From assembly GCA_030704615.1 (NCBI GenBank), contig CM060734.1:59350042-59414041 (forward strand): a DNA stretch of 64,000 nt, written 5' to 3'. Of this stretch, positions 21,266 to 34,200 are shown in pieces (position 1 is the first letter of the stretch; each line of letters opens with the position of its first letter). The notes under the pieces are model-generated. The model made no database searches. It was not told the DNA's origin and saw nothing but the letters and a program-made list of their open reading frames with translations. The position numbers and the translations under genes were made by a program. The stretch comes from Takakia lepidozioides (taxonomy: Eukaryota; Streptophyta; Takakiopsida; Takakiales; Takakiaceae).

Positions 21266-22059
21266 GGAATAAGGGAAGAGGGAGAAGACATTGTACGCTT
21301 GTGTGGTGCACGCATCTGTCTGAACGTTTCTAGTCACTCATCTTCCTGTTCGTGAAGGCTTGTGTTTGAACTTCATCGGGATTCAGCTTCCCATTGCAGT
21401 GTGTTTCGGGGAGATTCTCAGCGCTGTCTAGCAACAGCATTCTGTGTTGGCTGCACGTATTGGTGGGGGTTCTGAGGCTCCTCATTCCGTATTCATATCT
21501 GAAGAGTGAGATTTGCTCTCCCTTCTTTGTCATCTTTGGAAAGGCTTCGAATTTTTCGTTTTCGTGCTATGATCTGTCATTCGTTATCGGTGTTGAGTCT
21601 AGCACTGTACCACTGTCTTTGAGACAGTTTCTAGGAATTTCTGTCCATTCTCTTGTTCTTCCCCTTCTGTGTTTCTCTCTCCTCGGGCCTGAGTACCATC
21701 TTTGTTACATGGTCACTCTACTGCTACGTAGTTAATGTCCCCACTCTTGTGGGTGCCTGTCTGAGCTTTGCCAGCGGCCCATGAAGGCCTTATTGGCGAG
21801 GCCTCTCCCTTATAGAATTGCAAAAGTCGAAGCTTCAGTGATGGTTCCATTGTCTTGGACCTAGAGTGGACCCGTGCATATATTCTTGTTCCCCTCTTTC
21901 TCGTGATACATATATATAAAGTTAGTGTTAACCTTGTCTGGCAAAAGCATTAGAGCTCGATCTCTGTCGTCTGTATACGAATAATAAGAGTTTGAGGTTT
22001 TGTTGCCACAGGCTGCGACACCTGACGTAACCAGGTATCTAGCAAGCATTATACCTGAG

Positions 22060-23430
22060 ATGGCAGAGCAATTCGAACAGGGAAACTTCCCCGGAGAAAA
22101 TCCAGGGGCGCAGACGAACCCCCCGGAATCTCAATATGGAGGTACTGGCCAAGACTCTAGCTACGGCCAGTCTCAGACAGGTTTCCAGGACGCTCAGGGT
22201 GGAGGTCCTGCTCAAGACTCTAGCTACGACCAGTCTACAGCAACTGACAAATCCTTTGAGGCACCACAGACGGGTTCTGGTGATGGCCAGCAGACATCTG
22301 TAGGTGGTGACGATGCTGAATTTTCTGAAGCTCCTACGGAGCTTGATCAAACTCCGGTCTCAGGTGGTCAAACTGGGGTGACGGATCCAACTGACGTGAA
22401 CACTGGTGTTGGGCCCACGGGCACAGACACTGTCGCCCCACGTGATTTCTCATCATACAATGCTCACCAGGATGAGTTTGGCCAGACCGAACCAGACAAC
22501 ACGCCCAGCTCAGACACTGGATATGGTGCAGATCAGTCGGAAGACCAGCCTCCTCACCACACGCTTCACTCCGCTAATGAGCCTCTCCCAACCCCAACTG
22601 ATTCCTCCTATGCCGGAGACAGTGGCTATGGTGCTTCAACCGATAATGGGACGGGAACAGGTGCGGAGGAGACTGGACCATCACCACCAGCTGGGGATTC
22701 TACTTACGGTAGTGATGCTGGCTTTCCAGCCGATTCCCAGCAGACAAACACTGGTGTTCCTAGTAATTCAACTGAAACACAGTCGTACGACCAGCCCCAG
22801 CAGACTCAATCAACTGGCACAGATTACCAACCCACTAACACCGACAGCGCTGGGGGATATGAGCAAATTGGCACTGGGGCAGATTCTTACCAGCCGACTG
22901 AAACCCCTGCTCCCAATGGTACCAACTATGATACCCCTGCAGATACTTCGCCAGGAGCCACAGACACAAGTAAGATTTCACATTCCATTCTACCTAATTA
23001 CATGCTTCTGGAGTCTATTTTCAAATGTGCACATTCAAAGTGTCAGAATAATTTCATGCTCATTTCATGATGATCAAGTCTACTAGATCGGATTCGGGTG
23101 TAAGGTTCATAATGTTCTAAGTCCCCGTCACTGACACCCAGCAGCTTGTCAATTGAGAATTCTAAACTCTTAATTAGAGATTTTCCTTCATTTGCTATTA
23201 TAGTTGTACTAACAGAACAAAATCCTATATACTTGCTGCGTGTCTTTACAGATGAGGCGCCCCCCAAGAAGGAAGGGTTCCTCTCCAAGCTCAAGGACCA
23301 TCTGCCTGGTCATCACTCCAAATCTTCACCAGATTCGGCAACGGTTGATGATACCAGTGCACCCCCGAAGAAGCTTGGTGTTATCTCCAAAATAAAAGAC
23401 AAATTGTCACCCAGCAGCGACAATGAATAG
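22060..23430 (+). CDS. dehydrin (dehydrin 2), two exons
   Basis: Exon 1 is 22060-22969 and exon 2 is 23252-23430. The donor is CAA|GTAAGA and the acceptor TTTACAG|ATGAGG, and the phases agree (910 + 179 nt = 362 residues plus stop). Exon 1 codes a long disordered chain rich in Gly, Gln, Asp, Thr and Tyr (QDSSYGQS, QDSSYDQS, GDSGYGAS). Exon 2 codes two K-segments, KKEGFLSKLKDHLPGHH and KKLGVISKIKDKLSPS, which identify a dehydrin. One intron between the variable part and the K-segments is common in this family. The start is chosen at GAGATGGCAGAG, with MAE matching dehydrin 1. ABREs and a TATA box upstream suggest ABA and desiccation induction. Confidence 0.9.
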
Positions 23431-24853
23431 ATTGTTCCCATCTGCGTGCTAGCAGTGATCATGTAAGACTACCTACAATTTACTGGACCAAAAAATTCGT
23501 GGTTACCTGGAGTGTATTTTGGGCTTTATAGTACCTTCCCAGAGTGAAATTATTTCAGTCTTCGAGTGAGTATCGAGTATCGGAGGTGTTGGGCTTAAGC
23601 AAGCGGCAGCCTATAGTCACTTTGTTTGGCAGAATGAAGCCTCCGGTGTGATGGAGCAGGTATTATGTAGAAAACAGAAATTGTGTCCAGAAATTAGATT
23701 TCGAAGCGTGTTGCCTGCGGCATTCTCTTGGGTTGTTCTATATACAACTCTACAGCTTTGTAAACATGTTGTACACTCTGTTATAAATGCAAAACAAGTG
23801 TATTATTTTATGTAAGATAGACTCTGCTTACTTTGCCCTGAGTCACACTTGCAAACATGAAGATGATGGAGAGCTTTGATTATTGTAGTTTAACAAAAGA
23901 TATTGTTGAGACTGAAGATGGTGAAAAGCCTACATCAATGGCTCGTGCACTCAATGGCAATTTCTGTCGACTACCAAACTGTCCCATAGTTGTGCTATGA
24001 TTGTACGGTTGATTGCATCTGTGTAATCGTGGGAGAGGCCTTTTAAGTGTTTTGAGTACCCATAAGCGTTGCATGATGGTCGTGCTTTGAAAGCATGTGA
24101 TGTATAAGAAGTTGCACCAAATCGACGAAAATGTAATAATGGCACCGAAGACCACATACAAGGGGGGAAAATGATTGGGAACAACAATTCATGAGTTCCT
24201 ATGAGGTTTTTGCTTCTTCCCGTTCAAGTAGAAAGACTTGGATTGTACAGTCATTTCATCATAAATTCATTACTATCCCACTAATCTGTTGCCACCACCA
24301 TGTAATACGGCCTCGCTGATATCCACATGACGAAGACGTGAACAAGACTGCGGTACAAGCGAAATTCCATGTGAAAGGTCTCCAAGTCTTTTTCATACAC
24401 AAGATGAGGCTTTCCCTAGGGAAGTATGGGCATCCTGTGATGGTAGAGGACGTATGCTGGATCAAGCGGGTAAGGCAGAGGCCCCTACGAGAAGTAAACT
24501 GTCGGTGAAAATCTGGTTGCGGATAAGGACGTTAAGGAGCAGCACGTTAAGGATTTCGGTGGTAGATTTTGCGGCTCTGCAGCCTCTAATTGGATGCAGA
24601 CAGTAATGGGCTTGTACAAAATCAAACAGGCCACCGTGGAGCGATCATATTCTGCTTTTTAATCGTCTGGGAAACCCTTAACAACCATTACAGGATCCAT
24701 GAAAGGTGAACAATGCAGCAGTCAAAATCGTGTGCGAGTTATCGGGCGGAGGATGCATCGCACTGCTCTCTCCCCAAATATTGTTGCCCCTTGTCACAGG
24801 TCTTGGCGGTGACCCTCTGAGAATCACAGCGAGGCAACAGATCGGTCAGCATT
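23431..24853. other. intergenic, no gene recognised
   Basis: The left part is the 3' flank of dehydrin 2. No supported ORF or repeat family. Confidence 0.55.
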
Positions 24854-25308
24854 TTTTGGCTGGTCAAGGTGAAAAATCCTGGGGAGCTACTTCAGCACAG
24901 TAGCAGCCCCAACATCCTTCTTTTCCTTTGGGTAGGCAATTGATGGTGGTTTACCACACATGCCTACCCAATTGCTTCACAGTCACTTCATGAGCTCCAA
25001 GGCTAGGGAGCCATGCAGGATGTCTGCGTGCAGTGGTGTCTTATTTCATTCCTGCTCGGGATGGTCTGGCATTGATACCTGAGAAATCACTTGATAATCT
25101 TTTTGTGGGGCGATAGATAGGTCATTACATTTTGGCTAGTCAAAGTGAAAAATCCTGGGGAGCTACTTCAGCACAGTAGCAAGCCCAACATCCGTTTTTT
25201 CCTTTGGGTTGGCGGTTGATGGTGGTTTTACCATATATTCCTACCCAAATGCTTCACAGTTACTTCATGAGTTCCGAGGCTAGGGAGCCATGCAGGATGT
25301 CTGTGTGG
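24854..25308 (+). repeat. pair of ~178-bp direct repeats
   Basis: 24854-25031 and 25130-25308 are closely similar (GTGAAAAATCCTGGGGAGC, ACTTCAGCACAGTAGCA, GCTAGGGAGCCATGCAGG), offset by about 276 bp. Nothing coding is recognised in them. Confidence 0.8.
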
Positions 25309-28300
25309 CGAACATCTCTTATCTTTGGAGTGGCCATATCTTCGGACTACCAGGTGGTTCTGAAGGTTGATAACCAAAGATTTGTTCTTCTCTGGTAGTA
25401 TAGGTTGTTGATCATGTCGTCTTTGGGCAGATGTGATGTGTGCAGGTTTGACCACATTCGGCACTGAGGCAGTGATGGTATATGCAGACACATGTAATGT
25501 CCCACCTTGCTGAAACGTAATCTGAATTGAAAGGGTAATATTCCAGTGGATTTTTACAACTGGATAGAGACCTGGGCCTCGGAGATCTGGGGAAGGAGCT
25601 GGATCCCTCCTGAAGATCAGAAGATTGATTTTATGAGCACAGGGAATAATTGTAAAGGAGACTGTTTCGGATGCAATTGTGAGCACACATGCATAGGGGC
25701 GAGATAAGACAGAGGAGGAGGTTGATGGGTTGGCTTTTACCTAGTCACTAGACGTGTAGGGAGATACAGGAGAAAAGAGGCATATACATTCTGGGCAAGT
25801 TTCTGGGCAGATAATTAAGAACTACTCCATTTCCACATCACAATGGACAAAAGCAAGCCACGCACGCACACCCCCCATGATGAAAATTCGAGGGAGAGCA
25901 AATATAATATTTGGAATAGGAGGAGCAGCTCAGAGGTGGTGTGCCAAAGCTCATGCAATGGAATAGAAGGCTGAGACCAAGGAAAGGATGCCGGACAAGT
26001 GAACAAGGACAGGGAAGAGCCTGTCTCTCTCTATCCTCACACCTCTTTCTCTGAAATGCTTGGTAGCTTACCTGCACGAGGCATTCACCCTTAGACAATC
26101 ACTCGAACAATAGTTCTTATCTCTATCTCTGGTTTCCTGTTTTCATGTTTTCTCTCCATTCTGTCCCATAAGCTCTATGAGCTTTCCGCGGACGTTATAA
26201 AGCACCATTTCATTTCATTTCATTTCTGATATGTGACTAGTTTTCTTCGGCAAGGCCAGGAACACAAGGGTGGAGTGATGCAACCTTAGTGACCTGGGTA
26301 ACCTCTTAAAGGCATGTCAAATTACAGTATCACAGCAGGAAAGGAAGCAAGCGCTGAGAGAGGAATGTCAGGATACTGACATATCCACCTTTGATTCCCT
26401 TGACGTTCACATTGTACACAGCACACATTGGTGCACCTTCCCAAAAGGCGAATTGAATTAGGAGACAAAAGCAAAGCAGAGTCCTCGGCATCATATCTTC
26501 TTCAACTACTGCATCGCTTTCTCAGGGAAGGACCTCCTGTGTATGCTCGTACTTGACTCAAGGGGAGGAAAGTCTGTGGATTGGCAATTGGGTTATTACT
26601 GTAGTATTGGATTTTCCCTGTAACGCCTCCTGCCAGTTCATCAGTTCGTAGCTCCTGCTGTAGGGTGGGAAGGGGTGTGGTTGACAGAAAAGCCATATGC
26701 ATTAGTGCTCCATCAGCCTGTTTTTTCAGCCACGATGGATAATTCTTGGCAGTCGTCATTGTACAAATCTCGGCAGGAGATTGTGATGCGGATGTAAGCA
26801 GGGAATATTCTACCCCTAGCTTGGTGGAATGGTTAGGGCAGATAGTGATACTAGTTGTTTTGGATCTCTGGTCCTGCAACCAATGAAGGGATAAAACATT
26901 GAACAGGTTTCAGTTTTTGCTAGTGAAGGAAATAGAAACGACCTGATAGATCATTGGGATATTGGAAAAACATCATGGGCAGCAGTGATGGTTTCTATCG
27001 AGGCTGGTTTGGGATTCCAAACCCTAATGTCTCCATGCTACTGCGTTCATTTGCTGGCTATATAAATTGGGAGTACAGAGTGTGTTTTGTGGTGGTCATA
27101 GGGATGGCCTATGATTTGGTTGTTGAGAGGCATTCATGTTTTGATTTCCTGTCTGTTCAGAATGGATACTCTACAGAATACCTTGGTGGGTGGGGTGGAG
27201 GAGTATCTCAAAGCTGCATGGTGCTTTGAAGAAAACTTTTTTGAGACCACCACCGACCAGGTCAGCCATGAGAAGAGCCCCTGCCAAATGGCTGTTTGGT
27301 TTGGCAATAACAGTTGAGAAAACATGATACTGGCAAGGTTGGAAGAAATGTTTATGGCAAAGTGTTGATCCAGGAGCCTGGAGGTCTAGAGTCTGTGGGG
27401 GATATTAAAGGGAGGCCTAGGCTACATGTATATAAAATCACCTCTTGTGGAAATTGTTTGTGGCAACAAATCTTAAGAGTACACCAAGGCATAATATTGA
27501 ATTTAACAATGGGCCAATAGTTACAACCACTGGTCAGTGGTTTATGCAATAGTTTGGGACATGAGTAGTAAAAGGGCCAGTAGTAAAATTCCATTTTCCT
27601 TCTAGTGACTAGTCTCTAGTTAGCATTGTTACAATCTACATTGTTAACGATTACGCTTCTTCGAAGTATCCGTCACGGTTGGCGGGTTTGGGCCTTATGG
27701 CAGTCAATGGCCTTTAAGGGTTTTAATTTTTTTCCTTTCAATAATCTTAATAAGGATGTGAGGCAAGATTCCCGGGCCGGGGATTTGCCTTTAGTCCGGG
27801 AATTACCAACAAGAGGGTTGTAGCACAGTAGGAAGGGCCTTGCTAGATAGGAAGGAATCTGTCACGACGATCACGCTTACTATATACATTCATCCGAACA
27901 CTCATCACACTACAAGTTTGAACACCAATGCACCGTACACCACTTGAGATCAAATCCACCACCCCATTTGCCTGTGATCATAGGCTTAAATAGTATTAGA
28001 AACGAAATCTGAGCTAGATGGGCTCTTTATATTGGTCATCCAGATGTCGTCCTAGCAGGACCACTCAACGATGTCAGCTCATCTATCTTAATCCTAAATT
28101 AGTTGTTAACTAGAGACAACCCTAACTTAATGTGACCCTGCCGCGCCAGCTTAGTCTAACGAAACGGTCTACCCCAGCCATATCCGATTTCCATCCATCC
28201 AAGTGAGTAGTGGCGGTTCATCCATACTCTATTCATCCAAGCCAAAAAAGTAAGTGGTAAGAATCCCAGCTTCACATATGTGAGGCATGTTGGCCCAGTA

Positions 28301-28508
28301 AACATGCGAGCTAATGAAGCAACAAGGAGGGAACTATAACAAAGCTAACAAAACTAGACATCCGCTAGTGCAAGAGATGAAAAACCAAGAGAACAAATTA
28401 ACTGTGCCCTACAAGGTGGACGGAGGGAAAAAGATCAACTTAGAAAAACCCCACGCACTGTACATGGTGATATCAAGACTAAAGCGAAAGAAATAAAAAT
28501 GTTGCTAA
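25309..28508. other. intergenic, no gene recognised
   Basis: Two minus-strand ORFs of 152 and 125 codons (25228-25686 and 26502-26879) have no recognisable motif and no good start context. A short (CATTT)4-like repeat is at about 26205-26225. The right end is probably the 3' side of the gypsy remnant, but its LTR was not identified. Confidence 0.5.
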
Positions 28509-30010
28509 CTAAGGCTCAGAATCGGCAGCCTGCGCACGAGAAATAGCAGCTCTGGAAGGTGTATAGATCATTTGTCTGTTCTCAACGTTAAGACATGTCA
28601 AATCAAATGTGAGAGTACAGGGGACCAACAATGAAACATGAACTAAGCTAGCAAGATTTGAAGTAGATGCGTGTTGAGGAATAAGAACATATTGCCTACC
28701 AGGTAAGATCTCACTGATAAGATAGGTCCCATCAATCCTTCTCTTAGCCTTAGAAATCTGTTTACCAGCCTGAAAACGCACACATACAGATTGCCCAACT
28801 TTGAAAGATTTAGAATACACTATCTTGTGATTGTAATGCTTAGCCTGGGAAGCTCGAGCAAAACAAATGTTAGACGTAGCAGTTTCACGTAACTGTCGCC
28901 TCTTGGCATCCATGGAGAGTAAGAATTTCTCTCAGTTTTCAAGCTCAGTGGCAAAAACTTGAAGTCAGGAAATATATTTGCATATATGCAAAGGGCTACG
29001 ACATTTTCGACCATACAATAATTCAAATGGAGAGATCTTGGTACTAGCATGAATGGAAGTACGATATGCAAACAACAAAATAGGAAGGGTAATGTCCCAC
29101 TCATCGATCAGGGTCCCATTTTTCTCCAGCATCATACACATGGTTTGATTAAAGCGCGCGATCAAGCCATTGCATTGGGGGTTGTATGGAGCAGTCACAA
29201 CATGCTTAGTATTCAGATTGAACAAAACAATCTCCATGATTGCATAATTCAATACCTTGATCCGTGAGGATCTCGAGAGGGCACCCATGGCGGAGAATCA
29301 TTTTATCAAAGAAGAATTGTACGACTTCATCACTGTTCTTAGCAACCAATGGTCGGAGCTCAACCCATTTCGTTAGGTAATCCTTAGCAACAACAATGTG
29401 TACATGGCCCTTGGACGTGGGTTTAAGGGGTCCAACTAGATCTAGGCCAACCCTCGCAAAAGGCTCTGTGACAGGGATTGGCTATAAAAGCAATGGAGCT
29501 TCGGTTCTAGGCAGTATGGTTTTGGCATGACAGGGAATGCATCTTGCAATAAAAGCTGAGACATCCTTGACTAAACCTTTCCAATGGTATTGTTCTTGAA
29601 GACGCTTGACTGTCTTAGTAACCCCCAAATGACCAGCATAAGTAGATGCATGATACAGCTCAAGCAATGCGGGAACAGCGGACCTAGGAGGGACTTCCAC
29701 AACAGATTGGCCTTCCAAAACATCAACTTTGAACAAACGCCCTTCATTTTCCCGCATCCAGCCCTTTAACAGATTGCAGTTTAAATCCCAACACACGAAT
29801 AACACTAAGTGGGATGGCAGACATAGTGCAGCCTTTGTCAATAATGCAGGAAAATGACAGATGACCTACATGACGTTGCGTCATCAAAGGGTGAACACGG
29901 AGCTTGTTGGGCCTGTGAAGCGATTCGCAATGCAATAGCTTAAAGTCTTGAGAAAGTACTGCACTTACCACAGATTTAGGGCTGGGGAGACGATCGCATG
30001 GCACCCTCAC
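28509..30010 (-). pseudogene. Ty3/gypsy pol remnant with reverse transcriptase deleted
   Basis: Reading leftward on the minus strand: a retropepsin-like piece (SFSCIIDKGCTMSAIP near 29800-29870, with DKG where DTG is expected); then directly the integrase zinc-binding region (HLGVTKTVKRL, YHWKGL, CIPCHAK); the integrase core (DLVGPLKPTSKGHVHIV, PYNPQCNGLIARFNQT, LLFAYRTSIHAST); and a C-terminal tail (FKVGQSVCVRF, RIDGTYLI). Reverse transcriptase and RNase H, about 1.5 kb in an intact element, are absent between protease and integrase. A frameshift near 29240 splits the core. LTRs were not recognised. Confidence 0.8.
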
Positions 30011-31287
30011 AGACGACCTCCGTCGTTTAAACCCTTTTTCTCTTTAAGCTGATCAATCATGGCTGGTAAATCGGACTGATATGGGCACTAGTCAGCGAGT
30101 ATAGTGTCCAGTAGATTTGCAAATCGTGCTGGCAGGTAAGGAAACCTTATTCACATACCTTGAGCCAGTTTGCGGTCTGCCCCGGAAGCCTATCTTTAGT
30201 GTCACGCAAAATTTCCTTGCAGTACAACTTAATCTGGAGGAGCATCCCAGCGGACCCAATGCGTCAAATTCTCTCCGTGCAGAATGGCAGGGTTTTCGGT
30301 GGTCAGCGTGACAAGTCCTCGAGGTCGGTGGTTGGGTCATCACACATGGCGTTTGTGGTTTATACTCGGGACTGTTTTTGTCGCCGTCGAAGTGCATGGA
30401 ACAGTGATATCAGAGAATCCTTCCTCTCTCCTGCACATGAATAATACCCGATAACTTATATGCAAATCCACGCGAGACTGTGGGACCACATGGCAGGGAT
30501 CGAGAAAAGGAAGTCCACACTTGTCATCGTCCTTATCATCTGCTTCGTGCCAGGGTGGTAGCACGTTGAATTTGGAACACTTTGTACAAGACGAATGCGG
30601 GAGAATTGAACAAGAGCATCTTGGAAGTGGGTTTGAAAAGCTGAAGCTGTATTTTGGACTTTGTGTTTGGTGAATGATGAGCGATAACGCGGCAAAACTG
30701 TAAGCAGCCCCTCTTTGTGAGATAATATAGATAGACAGGTTTGACTTGACGGATGCGTATCAGCTGCCACTGAGGCCAATTGATATCGGAGTCTAGAAAC
30801 TCTGAATTCGTCTGGCATATTAAAGGTATAAGATCTTACTCGGTGAAACCGAGGCGATTGTGGTGAACTTCAGTCTTGATGAAGACGACATTTGCTTGCA
30901 TTTATAATTTTTTCACGTTCTTGTGGAGGAAAACAGGTTGGGTTCGCAAAAAGAGGTGAAGCCCTAGTGTGTGTAAGAGTAACATTGAAGGTGATGGTTG
31001 AATTCCAGCAAGTTTTAAGGCAATGATCAAACTGGGAGCATGAGGAGTCTCAAGATCAGGCACCGATTCCGCGGGCATGGTACATCGAGTTGTGGCATTC
31101 TCTGCAGCTATCAACAGGTTGAGTTAGAGATGAATGTGCGCTAGTGAAAGATTGACATCCCGTTCCCAATCGTTCTTCTCATTTTGTAATCTGGTACCTA
31201 GTTAGCCCTTTGTTCCATCGTCGACAGAGTTGTGCCATAAGAAGCCAAGAAATGCGGCCCCGCTTGCCTTGGTAGGCCATTGAGAAC
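30011..31287. other. upstream region of J1
   Basis: No gene. 30930-31090 (GAGGTGAAGCCCT, TCAAGATCAGGC) is related to the promoter repeats before J2 and to a shorter match before J3, so part of the promoter was carried along in the gene duplications. Confidence 0.55.
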
Positions 31288-34200
31288 ATGGCGGAAAATG
31301 TCTTTACTTTATGCAAAGAGACTATAGATTTAGCCCAGTACCTCGTGGCAACTGAGAAAGATTTGCAGATCAACAAGCAGCAGTGTAAGCTTCTGGCAAA
31401 GAAGCTCTCAGGAACCCACGAAACATTAGACACGATCCGAGAAATCTTATTTGAAGAAGCGTGCCGCGGGCAATTTCGTGGTGCAAAACACTGGGAGCTG
31501 GTCATCAAGGAGCTCTATCGTGTACTGAAGGCTGCCGAGGCACTGATCAAGGATTGTTGCTGTAATAATCGGTGGCTGAAGGTAGCGATCAGGCAAGGCG
31601 ACAAGAAGCAAGATTTTGCGGAATTGCTCTATGACGTAGATTGGTGCACTTCTGTTCTGTGTAGCAGTTTTCTCCAGCCAACCAGTCAAGAGACAGGCTA
31701 CTTTGACGCAGGAGCATGCGAGGGTAACCTCGGTATCACAGAGTATTATGCTCTGGAGGCAGCAGCAAAGGATGACCAAGACAGCCTCAAGGCCTCTCTA
31801 AAGCACTTGAAGGGCGATCATGTTTGCATGGAGGGCTGCAAGCACCTCAACCAAACTGAGCAGTGCCTTGCAGCGCAGCTGTTGGGGAGATTGCAAGCCC
31901 CAGTCTTGCCAATTAATAGCAGCGAAATTGGTACCTCGCCGCTCATTTTGTGGGCGAATCCTGGAGAGCTCACTGATGGAATTAAGTTAGGAGAAGGTTC
32001 GACGGTGAAGGTGTATGAAACTATGTGGGGAGGAGAAAAGTACGCAAAGAAAAAAAGCTCGGATAGCTCTTTGTTCAAGCAAGAGGTGGCTACTCTGGCA
32101 GGGCTTGATCATCCCCACATTATGCGGCTAGTTTGCTGCTCTCAAAGCAAGCGAGACATCCTCCTGATGGAATTGATGGCCACGGACCTCCATGCCCTCT
32201 TGCACGCCAGACCCCGCCCGTTTCCGAATCTTGAAGCCGTTGACCTCATGCTGCAAATCGCTGAGGGGATAAAATATTTGCACGCCAGAAGCATCGCCCA
32301 CCGTAATATAAAATCTTTGAACATTCTTGTCAGATGTGCAAATCTTCCAGCTTGTCTAGGAGAAGACGCCCGCGTGTTCGCGAAGATAGGTGGATTTGGC
32401 TTGTCGAGAGTCACACATTCGAAAACTAGATACTCAGCGCAAACACACTATATAGGTACCAGACAGTGGATGGCACCGGAGGTTTTCAGTATGGAGGATA
32501 ACGAAGATCTTCCTACCAGGTTGCAACCTCTGAAAGCAGATGTTTACAGTTTTGCGATTGTCTGTGCCGAGATATTGACAGGAGAGGAGCCATTTGGGGG
32601 GAATACATATGGGCTTGGGAGGAGGGTGAGGAGGGGGGAGAGGCCAAAGTTGTCGGAGAGTTGCCCAAACAGGTTGGCTTACTTGATTAAAAAATGTTGG
32701 GATGGTGACCACCTCCGGAGACCAGATTTCTCAGAGATTTGCAGAGAGCTAAGATATATCAAAGGCCTCCTTCTGAAAGGTTAGTGACGCCCATGTTGTG
32801 AACATTGCTTTCAGCACCAGATATGATACTACGCAAGCTTTCTTGATGGACAGTTCCGTCACAATAGAGTCCCGAGATGATAACATCAGTGAAAATAGTA
32901 AGGGAATCTGTGAAACACAAAACAATCCTCTCGACCTCATCTTCTTCAACATACGATTTTACATTAGTTGTGACTCACAGAAATGCAATTCGAGGAAGAG
33001 ATTATTGTGGAATTTGAAGGCTTTGATAATTGTTCATGAGAACCTTATCACTTCTAGGTCAAAATCTTTGCACGAGGTAACCTCTTCCTTCCGCCATGCT
33101 CTAGAAGTGATGGAATGATCAACCTTAAAGGAGTGACAATCGAGACCTTGATTGTCTATCGTGAACATAGGGCTATTGATTAAATTGCTAAAGTGAGTCG
33201 CCCCTCTGATACAAATTCTGGATTCTACAGATGATGAAGTGCAGCTGGAGAAACTGGATGCAGATGCTTTTCAAAACAAAGCAATTCAAGTAGGTGAAGA
33301 CTATGTACATTCATTTCCTTTTTCGGACTCCCCACATAGAAGCATAGACAGCAGACGGGAGTTATATTCATGGAACTTTGTCTTGAGTATATTTGCATTG
33401 TGCACTTAAGATAAATGGCCAGATAAAATGGCCAGGTTAGAAGATATGTCTGGAATTTTTCTGATGCATTTCAATTGCATTTTCAGTTTTCCCACTTGCT
33501 GCACCTTCTCAACTTCATCATTGTTCCCGCTTTTGTTGTGCATATGTATCATCATATCACTGAGTTCTGTATATGTGTTTATTAACCTCCCTCCTTGCGT
33601 ATAGTGCCTCTGCACCCAAGGAAAATCTGGATATCTTCAATCTAGATCAAATTTGAAGAAAAGTTATGGATTGGTACAACTGTGTTGTATGCACTTTACC
33701 TCTGCGTTTTACAATTCGATAGAATCATTATCACAATGGAAATGTTTCGAGGATATCAAACAGAAATTTCTATGCACCAAACCCCCCAAAAGAAAAACAC
33801 ACAAGCTTTGAAGTATAACATTGATATCTGGGTTCTGGCGTTGTGTGTTGTATATCATCAGGTACAAGGACCTTGGGGAGGTATAGGTGGAAGTCCTTTC
33901 TTTGATGGTATCACTACATCCATCAGAGGGTTTCAGCTCAAATTTGACAAGCCCCCACAGGCTCCCTGCATATGGTATCTTGAGGTGCAGTATGAGGTCA
34001 ATGGAGTATCGTTCCAGTCATATCATGGTCTATCCAACTATGGGGCAAAATCTACTGAGGTTTGACTTTAACTCCTCCCTTCAATTTTCTAACAAGGTGT
34101 CTAACAAGCATGCTAAGCTACCATTCACCTTCCTCATTGACAAAAACCAACTGCCTTATGTGACATTGTTCAGTTCCATCTCATTTTTCAACTCTCATCT

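Noticed and set aside
25228-25686. 152-codon minus-strand ORF
   Set aside because: Overlaps the 178-bp direct repeat, lacks any recognisable domain and a supported start.
26502-26879. 125-codon minus-strand ORF
   Set aside because: No motif, no splice context and no homologue that I recognise.
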